Program-made: the position numbers and the translations under genes | Shown: piece after piece, positions 56,476-64,000 of the stretch | Layout: every line of letters begins with the position of its first letter | How positions within the stretch are numbered: position 1 is the stretch's first letter | The notes under the pieces: generated by a model | Told to the model about the DNA's origin: nothing | Databases searched by the model: none | Seen by the model: only the letters and a program-made list of their open reading frames with translations | NCBI GenBank assembly: GCA_015680685.1 | Contig: MNCI01002869.1 | Span: forward strand, 216,538 to 280,537 | DNA length: 64,000 bases | From: Gnetum montanum | Taxonomy: Eukaryota > Streptophyta > Gnetopsida > Gnetales > Gnetaceae | Direction: 5' to 3'

Positions 56476-58830
56476 AGACCTTCATAATGAAAGGTTTCCT
56501 CTAAAGCATTCGTGATGGTAACCTTACAATGAAGGGGAGTCTTGAGCTATGAGAAGCTAAAGAAGCCCTTTCATTATAGAGGGGTACTTGAATCATGAAT
56601 GGTTCTCTTGCAGGTCCCCAATTATCATCAATGTTGAATGTTGAAATTAAATAAGGGCTATCATTGACATTCAATGAGTCTTTGTAGACCTCCATTGACT
56701 AGTTTTGTAGCTAAACTAGGTTAGAAGCATCTAAGACCAGTTCCCCCCTATCTATCATCCTTTTTAGGTCATCCTTTAGCATAAGGTAGAAGTCTATATC
56801 ATGACTAGGTAGTTGATGATAATGGTAGAAGAGGTCTATCTTGATGTATCTAGGCAACTAAGAATAATCCTTCATTTCCTGAGTAGGATCTTTAGCTATT
56901 TCACATAGCTGCTCATGTTTCTTTCAAGTAGCTTTGATCATTTTTTTGAGTTGCATGTGCCCACTTCTTAATAGTTGTTCTAGCAGCTTGGATGCTTTAG
57001 TGGCAACATAGTATATTTAGACCTATCCTTCCTTTTGAAGTTAGGTCTATTTGTTGTCAAGGTAGTGGTCCCAAAAATTGATGGTTGGTTATTACGGTCA
57101 TTGGTGGAGGCCTTGGGTGGGTTGACCTTAAGCCCTTAGTTTGTTATCTTGGTTTCCTTGGTTAAAATTCCTTCAATAGTGTTGTTTTGTTTACTCTTTC
57201 TTTTTTTCTTTAAGTATGTTGATTTTTATATGATATATAGGTCAAATCATAACTAGCCTTTGTGGTGTCCTCTATATTTTTAGTTTGCAAGAACACTTGG
57301 CTAAGAGATTGTGGATCAAGATAGTAGAGTTTAGACTTAATGAAGTCATTAACTACTTCCTTGAATATGGCTAACAAGTGGGCTTTGATTATGGGCTTTG
57401 ATATTTCATTTAGTAGTCCATTTCACCACTGAATGAATTTTTGTATGGGTTCTAATAAGGCCTACTTGAATTTCATGAGTTGGTTAAGAATTGGTCTAGG
57501 ATTTAAGTTATACTTGAAGAGGTTGACAAACTAGGATACTAAGTTCTCCAAGGAGGATATGGATCCTCTAGGCAATGCATGATACTAATCAAGTGCTCTC
57601 CCAATAAAAAACATAGGGAAAATCCTCATGATGGTATAAGGCCATGGCTTCAAGGGCAAACATTTAGATAAAAAGATAATAAGGTGAGAATTAATATCAC
57701 CTTCTTTATTATATTTGCTAAATTTGGGAATGGGAACACCAAGAGGAAGGGTCAATGATGGGACTATAGAACTTATGGTATTGTCCTAGTAGAAGTCCAT
57801 AATCTTGATAGTTGTTATGGTAGAGGCTTTAAGCCTCTTCAACTCCTCTATTAGCTCTTGGATCATTTAGAAGGTTTGATCCAAACCTTGTGATGGTCCC
57901 ATAGTTTTTGAGGTTTGTATGTAAGGTTCTGGTGCATGTTGTGAGGCTTGTAACCTTGTTATGAGTTTTATGATAGAAGGAAAAGGTTGTGCTATAGTTG
58001 TGGCTTCTAGGCCAAATAGAGAAAAAAGATGTTTATGCCAGTACTTGAGGCATAAACAAGACAAATGTGGTGTGTGATCCTTCTATTTGCTAGGGGTCCC
58101 ATGGTAGATCCCATGTAAGTAGTTAATAGATTTACTATGGTAAAAGCCAACATTGATGGTTTTAGATATCAAGACTATGTTGTAAATGGCATTGATGTAT
58201 TATAGGATTTTTTTGTGGCATTGACTAAGTGTGATGTGTGGCTACAATCAGTGTACAATCTACCATAGTAGGATATTGAGGAGTGGAAGATGATGGCACC
58301 ATGGCCATGAACGAAACAAAAGCATTAGGAAATGATTCTATGATATTTGGGGATGTTTGTTGGAACAATCCTCCAAGGTTTCTTTTAGGCTCAAATTCTA
58401 CCTTAAATTTATCCTCCTCTTTCTGTTGTTCCCCAAAGGTAGGCTTATCATCTTCCTTTTCCCTCGTAATCAATTGGACTAAGATGCTAGAATAGACATC
58501 ATTAAGAGGAATTTTTTCATACAGGGAAGGGATGTACTCTTTCCCACCTCTATGTATGAGCTTAAACTTCCTTTTGGCCTTGGCTTCAATTCATGAAATT
58601 AGCATATATGCCAATATTTTTGCACAAATGAAGTTATAATGATCTTCATTTAATGTTGCAAAATTAAGACTCTCTCCTCTAACTCTCAAACATCACCTAC
58701 ACTCAATGATGGTAGGTTCTTCAGGATCATACATCCTTTTGACTAGTTGGTTATGGCCTTTGCCAATGAAGGTGAAGGGTAATTTGGTGGATTTTTTGAA
58801 AGACATAGCTATAGTGCCGAGGATTTCTTA
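56476..58830 (-). pseudogene. gag: Tat-IV gag, degenerate
   Basis: Capsid gene of another Tat copy. Blocks in order on the minus strand: basic N-terminal segment (58600-58500), GVPIPKFSKYN (about 57750-57720), RIFPMFFIGRALD (57630-57590), LFKYNLNP, ALLEPIQKFIQ, FKEVVNDFIKSKLYYLDP (57370-57320), and the final EVYKDSLN block with PFMIQVPL and LPFIVRLPS phrases (56695-56501). Cut at 56475 by the Tat-II LTR. Its 5' LTR and primer site are missing because Athila-B is inserted in the leader at 59730. Confidence 0.83.
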
Positions 58831-59729
58831 AAAATAGGCTATAAATGGTAAAATAGGAGTAAATTGTAGTGAATGTAATTCAAAAATTCTTAAATGAAAT
58901 CAAAATGGCAAAAAATGATGTACTTACTATAATTAGTAATTGGGGGATGAGGGGGGTTTACCCCTTTACCAAAAATGGAATATTAGAAAGATTGGTTTCA
59001 AACCTCATCCAAGTTGGTCTTCCAACTACCTCTACGCTAGGTATGGTAGGGGGGGGGAAGAAGTGGGGGTGAGATAGTGGAAATATCACATCTTATTTCA
59101 ACATTGGAGAGAGGAGGGGAAGTTTGAAGACCAAAATAGAAACTTGGCAGTGTCCAAAGAGGGTTTTGGCAGGCTACCAACTTGGTAGTGTCCAAAGAGG
59201 CTTGGTTGGTATGAAAACCAATGTTAGTTTAGTGGCAAAAAATATGGCAATAAAAATTAAATGGTTATTAAGATGTCCATGCTAGCTTTTCTCTAGAAAT
59301 TCACAATAGATGTTGTGAAATTTCAGCACCCAAACCACTTGCAGCTTCTACATTGAGGTTTCTACTAAAGGGAAGGGAGTAAAGATAGCATTAGATTCCT
59401 TGGAATTTTTGGCTTCAAAAAACTAGAAAATGGATTTCTACTTGTAATAAAAGTAGATCTGGTCATTAAATTGGTTTCAAATCTCACCAATTTTGGCCTC
59501 CCAATTGCTTCCACACTAGGTATGGCAAAAGTGGGGAAAAGAAGGGGGGTTAGATGATGGAAATCTTTCACCACCTACCTCAACATGGATGAGGGAAAGG
59601 CTGAAAACCAAAGTGGAAAGTTGGTGTTTCTCTACTAAAATTGGTTTTAACTAGTTGCCAGTTCTCTCAGTTTGGAAAAGTGGAGGGAAAGTCTACTCAT
59701 GGAAAAGTTAAACTATCCACTTTTAAAAG
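58831..59729 (-). repeat. Tat-IV leader with a 200-bp direct repeat
   Basis: Two copies of about 190-200 bases (about 58920-59115 and 59435-59630) share TTGGTTTCAAA, AGGTATGG, GATGGAAAT/TAGTGGAAAT and GAAAGTTGG/GAAACTTGG. Each contains G-rich runs. A shorter repeat with TTGG-AGTGTCCAAAGAGG occurs at about 59145 and 59190. No reading frame of note. Confidence 0.7.
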
Positions 59730-60706
59730 TGATGAGACACGATATCGCATGGGCTGCGATATCGCAGTCCACTACCAAATCTATAAATAAGAGGCGACAC
59801 TCCCCTCATTTCCAATCCTAGTCTAGAAGTAGGAAAACTTTGGCAGTTTGATCACTTCAAAGATAGAATATTTTCCATGTTCCCGCAGTAGGAGTCCTAG
59901 AGTGAAAAAATCTTTATTCGAGCAACTTTGTACCTGAACGCAAGTTGTGTACGGCAATAAAGATGAACTTGATTGGATAAATCTTACACTGCATGGAATA
60001 GGATTTTACTTATTGTTATTTATTTCTTTCCTAGAATGTGGTACGAATACAACTTGATTACAAGCATCTAAGGATGTGTACGGCTAGTCAAGGAATTGGT
60101 TGCTCGTCGCATGTGGTATGAGTACGACTTGATTACGAGCATCTCATGTGACTACTTGGTAACCCAATGGCGTATCCAGGATCTATGCTTGGTAATCCCA
60201 AGGGTAGTCATGCACAGAAAATATGTACAGTTAGTCAAGGAATCGGCTGCTCATCGCACTTAGGCTAGTTAGGCTCTCTCAACCCTTTCCTCCTAGTTAG
60301 GTACCTCAGTACGACCACTTCGAGCACGTGCATTACGTGTGGTGATCCTAGTAACGATTAGCATTTCGTAGCCACAGTTGCATAGTTTAGGGTGTGTATG
60401 GTAAGTGGGAATGGATGCTGACGCTAGTTAATCTAGACTTAGGACATTAGTTAGAGTTAGTTAGTTTCTCAACCCTTTGCTCTTGGCATAGAATACATAA
60501 AATCATAAAAGACCAAAAAAATCATATACCTCAGACTTACTTAACCATACACCGTGACAACAACAAGTAAGTTTGGGAATACAACGAATGATTAACCCCA
60601 AGTGTTCCATGTGGTGTTTAGGCATTTAGTCTACGGAGTTCGACCGGATCACGCGTGCTATGCTTGTTTCGTATGGTTGAGTGTAGGGGTACCTCGCCAC
60701 TCATCA
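59730..60706 (+). mobile_element. Athila-B 5' LTR (977 bp)
   Basis: TGATGAG at 59730 and CTCATCA at 60706 form a 7-bp terminal inverted repeat. TATAAATA at 59782-59789 is preceded by a near-perfect inverted repeat GATATCGCA...TGCGATATC (59742-59766). An internal partial duplication around TACGACTTGATTACGAGCAT lies at 60045-60145. The matching LTR in Athila-A is split by Tat-I. Confidence 0.92.
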
Positions 60707-60707
60707 T

Positions 60708-60725
60708 TGGCACTATTGCTAGGGA
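60708..60725 (+). other. Primer binding site of Athila-B, tRNA-Asp type
   Basis: TGGCACTATTGCTAGGGA one base after the LTR. It resembles the Athila primer site for tRNA-Asp (TGGCGCCGTTGCCGGGGA) with four differences, all C-to-T or G-to-A transitions. From general knowledge of the Athila lineage. Confidence 0.75.
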
Positions 60726-60850
60726 CTAAGTGTCTATGTGCTAAATAGAACATAAGGGATATCACTCACATCATTTTGAGCCTTAACGAACCTTCGGGTT
60801 AATCAAAAGATAAAAAATTATATAACGGTAAAATTAGCACATCAATAAAA

Positions 60851-62628
60851 ATGCCTTCTTCTCATAAGAGCAACTCACCACCTAAGGATCATACACGAGA
60901 TAGTCAGCAACATAAAAAACATAACCAAAATCAGCCAATGCCTCAACAATATAAGATGACATATACTCACCCCGATGAGTATATTCCTAACTTTACTTTT
61001 ATTCTCCATCAAGACAAACAACTGTGGTGGAGATATTTGCAAGGTAACATTGTGTTACCCCTAGACTGATCAGTCCCTAACATGCTCTTTTGTGCCTTGG
61101 CATAGATTGGCATGCAAGATCTATTTGCAGAATATGTTATCGATGACTTTGACAAAAAGGATTATCATCCCACAGATGCCCAACGTATTCAGGACTTAAG
61201 GCATGAAAGTCAACATACTTTTCTGAAGGGCAAAGCCCTGCATGTTCTTAGCAAAATAGGAGATGAGGAACCCCTTATCATGGGTTCTTTAGCAAATGAT
61301 GTTCCCCCTCCTAATGATCATGAGGAGGAAGGGTATCAAAACCTATGATCAACGATACATGTCCCTGGTTCTAATGCTCGTGAACACTAGCTGTTCACAG
61401 AAGGAACAACCACTCATGCTAAGAATGGGCACTTTGATCATCACCACAATCAGGGCTGTAGCAACCGAAGAGAAGGCAAGAAACATCACCACGATGATGG
61501 TTCCCCTTCTTCTTCCCCTTCTTCACATCACTCACCCTCTCCTTCCACATCTGGGTGCAGCCACCATGAACACAAAGGTGAGGATAAAAGTAAAAAGGAC
61601 GAAAGACCTCGATAGGAAAGTCAAGAGAGAGGACAAGGATAAGGATGTAGGGAGAGTAGGGAACAATGCAGAAATCATAGGCATCATGAAAGAGATGATC
61701 ATGATGAGCCCCTACTTACAACCTGAAGTATGCTTAACATAATGGAGGCAGTTAGGATTCCAACAAGGCATTTAAAGGATAGTCGGATCAAACGATTAGA
61801 TATGAATAATATCCCACAGTTTCAAGGGGGATACAATGCTGATCTGTAAAATCATTTATAGGCATTCCATGATGCTTGTGCCTTGTAGAATATAGATAGT
61901 GAGTGGTAGAAACTTAAGTTGTTCCCAAGGACACTCACTAAGGAAGCAGAGAGCTGGTATCAATCCTTAGAACTGGAGACCATTAGGATGTGGAGTACGA
62001 TGCTAGAACTATTCAACAAAAAATATCAGATGTACTCCAAAGTGTCCAATTTTCCTAAGCAGATCCAAGGCTAGAAGTAAGGTCATCACGAATCCTTGGA
62101 TGCTACCATGGCCCGCTACTACACATTGTTACATCGTTTCCCGGGCCATGGGTACACTCAACGGGATCAACTTCGCCACATCGTGGATGGGCTAAGGAAT
62201 GAAACTAGAAGAACCCTTGGGACTTATGCCCAAGGGAGACTCTCACAACTTAGAGCCCATGAAGTACGTAGCTTGTTGGAGCAAGTAGCAAATGAAGAAG
62301 GTGAGCTATGAAAAATGGAAAGTGTGGAAGAGTATAACGGTGATCCCTCCCTTCGAAAGAAGAGAGTGAAATTCTATGATGAAGAGGATGAGTTACCAAT
62401 CAAAGAGTTGGTGAATCGGAAAAATTTGCTGATCCAAAAATTAACAACTAAGGTATTGGCTAAAGTAGACCAAATGTGGGATTCCTTAGACTCAAGAATT
62501 GAAGCAGTCTTAAAAATTGTGGAAGAGTCTAAGGTAGAACAAAGTAGTGACAAAGGTAAGAAAAAGTGGAGAGATTTAGGCCCTACACATAACAAGGGTA
62601 AGGGAAAAATCACTAACTCTGATGTGGN
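60851..62628 (+). pseudogene. gag: Athila-B gag, one frame with many stops
   Basis: A single frame runs from ATG 60851 to the unknown base at 62628 without frameshift, broken only by TAG and TGA codons (for example 61067 and 61346). N-terminal part with DEYIPNFTF; a histidine- and serine-rich segment (61400-61720); capsid core from about 61800 (NNIPQFQGGY, LFPRTLTKEAESWYQSLE, FNKKYQMYS, TMARYYTLLHRFPGHG, RRTLGTYAQGRLSQLRAHE); acidic DEEDELPIKELV block. The capsid core matches Athila-A at 1349-2000. Confidence 0.87.
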
Positions 62629-63900
62629 CCAAGTGAAACTCCACCACAGCCCATCGGATAGCATCAACAGTGGCAATACCCACAGTCATGGGGGATGCCA
62701 CTACCAACATAATAGTAGCCTTACCGACAGCCCGATTCTTATGGTTATTATGTGCAGTAGCTAATTACTCCAAGTGACTCTATGGGTCATGCAACTCCCA
62801 ACCATCACTACCAAGTTCGGGAGTACTTTAGAAGGACTCCTTCTCCTCCGGGAGACATCTCACACTCGTTCCATCCTCCTAATCCATCCGCACCTCTTCC
62901 ACCACAAGTAGTTCCCATAACACCTCCTGCTCCAACAATGCAAGAGGAACTTCCTCCTCAACCATAGCAACGTCACACTGCGAGAGCTGTAAATATCCAA
63001 CCTGCTGCTAGTTTTGAAAACTGTAAAAAGAGAAGACCTTACTTCAGAACCAAAATCCCAGAAAAACTCTTGCAACAACAAACAGTTGAGGCCATGTACA
63101 CTCCTCCACCATCTAACACTTCGGAGCACCCTTCAGTCCAAAAATAGAGTGTAACGCATACGGTTATGTTAACGCATATTGTAACCGACTGGATCAAGGT
63201 AGGCCACCTTCCTAGGAAACTAATTGACCTTGGAAGCCCCTTAATCTATTTTCAGATCACCGGAAATAAACCACATAGGGCTCTTCTTGAATCAGGTTCC
63301 AGAGTCAACTTAATTTCATGAAAGATGTATCACACTTGGAACCTGCCCCAACTCAAGAAGAGCAACATTCTACCAGAGCTGGCAGACCAGTCCATCACCA
63401 TTCCCTTGGGATTGGTGAAGGACATTATTTCCACTGTGTGTGGTTGGTCTTACCCAGCTGATTTTTTGATGATCGATGTGAACAAAAATGAAGGGGACTT
63501 CCCGATTATAATGGGAAGGGCATGGCTTAGTATAGTAGATGCATGCCTTAGGATCCACGATCTTTCCTTTGAAATCTCTAAGATAAACATATGTGGAAAG
63601 ATCAAGAAGAGGAAAGTTCCATGCATCAGATACAGTGATTCATCGGGTGATGACATGGAGGAAATGCCTCAATGTAATAGGTGTGCCCAAGAAACTTTGA
63701 ACCAAAGATGCATGTATGTAGCAACCACACAAGAAGTAGTAGACACCCCATGGTTGATAGCTACTAGAAGGAGAAACCAAATACGCATGGAACAAACTGA
63801 GGAAAATCATGCCAATAACGAAGGCATAGACACATTGAAATATGAGCATCGCCAACTTTCACCCCTTAATTTAAGATCATCAATTGGGAGAAGTTGGGCA
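62629..63900 (+). pseudogene. pro: Athila-B gag C-terminus and protease
   Basis: The frame shifts by one at the unknown base 62628 and then stays open apart from TAG/TGA/TAA codons. It has a Gln/Tyr/Pro-rich tail with RTPSPPGD, a charged linker, ITGNKPHRALL, then an active-site block in which DLGSS of Athila-A reads ESGSR: the catalytic aspartate is lost. GDFPIIMGRAWLS follows at about 63495-63535. The residues after it correspond to the protease-RT linker of Athila-A (about 3600-3700). Confidence 0.85.
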
Positions 63901-64000
63901 CTTCTTAGAAATTCAAACAGACGCTCATTATTTCGGATCTCTCCCTTACAACTCAGTCATGGGGGAGATGGCCACCTATGCTAATCATATGGGGCCCTCA
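63901..64000 (+). other. Post-integrase sequence joined to the protease linker
   Basis: Bases 63925-64000 match 6545-6620 of Athila-A (both have GGAGATGGCCA-C-ATGCTAAT), which lies 70 bases past the end of integrase. The sequence to the left matches Athila-A near 3660-3690. The roughly 2.8 kb between, encoding RT, RNase H and integrase, is absent. Confidence 0.8.

Larger units (their letters stand above)
59730..64000 (+). mobile_element. Athila-B: younger Athila copy, pol apparently deleted
   Basis: Plus strand: 5' LTR 59730-60706, primer site 60708-60725, gag from 60851, protease around 63280, then at about 63910 a jump to sequence that matches the post-integrase region of Athila-A. It has more CpG and fewer changes than Athila-A. 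Same family as Athila-A throughout. The 3' LTR is beyond the window. Confidence 0.88.

Noticed and set aside
61296-61742. 148-codon plus-strand frame in Athila-B
   Set aside because: It is a shadow of gag in another frame; the gag frame continues with His/Ser-rich sequence that leads into the capsid core.
1-64000. Host protein-coding genes, tRNA or rRNA genes
   Set aside because: I looked for long conserved non-transposon frames and for tRNA-like arms; the only tRNA-like sequence is the primer binding sites.

Overview
This window is repeat DNA of a large seed-plant genome. I see no host gene, rRNA, tRNA or CRISPR. Everything recognisable is a Ty3/gypsy LTR retrotransposon of the sister lineages Tat/Ogre and Athila, or an LTR inserted in one. 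Very old, long and still recognisable copies, with C-to-T decay everywhere, suggest a slowly turning-over genome such as a gymnosperm. That organism call is inference.

Layout. The insertions are nested. Athila-A (+ strand) runs from 1349 to 10140 and ends at 28041-28071. A Tat-type LTR (1-1348, - strand) sits in its gag. A large Tat element, Tat-I (10141-28040, - strand, 17.9 kb, 5-bp target duplication GTTGG), sits in its 3' LTR. Athila-A itself lies inside an older + strand Tat element, Tat-III (28072 to about 42.4 kb). Tat-III also received two solo LTRs with perfect target duplications (30140-32611, GCTAC; 37377-39004, ATGAG). From 42382 to about 47050 there is a pair of direct LTR-like repeats, the first holding a further 1.25-kb insertion. 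From about 47.9 to 56.5 kb lies decayed Tat-II (- strand), next to the gag of a fourth Tat copy, Tat-IV (56476-58830, - strand). A second Athila copy, Athila-B (59730-64000, + strand), is inserted in the Tat-IV leader; its pol appears to be deleted.

How the parts work together. Tat-I is the best preserved. In its transcription direction (- strand) the order is 5' LTR, tRNA-Asn-type primer site, leader, gag, protease, a 5.5-kb block, RT-RNase H-integrase, polypurine tract, 3' LTR. The 5.5-kb block holds a separate gene on the opposite strand with its own TATA box, seven or eight exons and about 1,000 codons. Exons of the same antisense gene, some with matching splice junctions and phases, are found in Tat-II and Tat-III, so it is an old component of the lineage.

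Two further signals occupy the non-coding parts of these Tat elements. One is a motif with a covarying stem (AGTTTA-N2-GYC-N6-GRC), arrayed at the gene junctions. The other is a copy- or subfamily-specific short palindromic word (GCGTATACGC in Tat-I) scattered through LTRs, leader and antisense-gene intron and, as far as I could see, absent from the ORFs. Together they suggest, as a hypothesis, an antisense-encoded factor acting on its own element's non-coding DNA.
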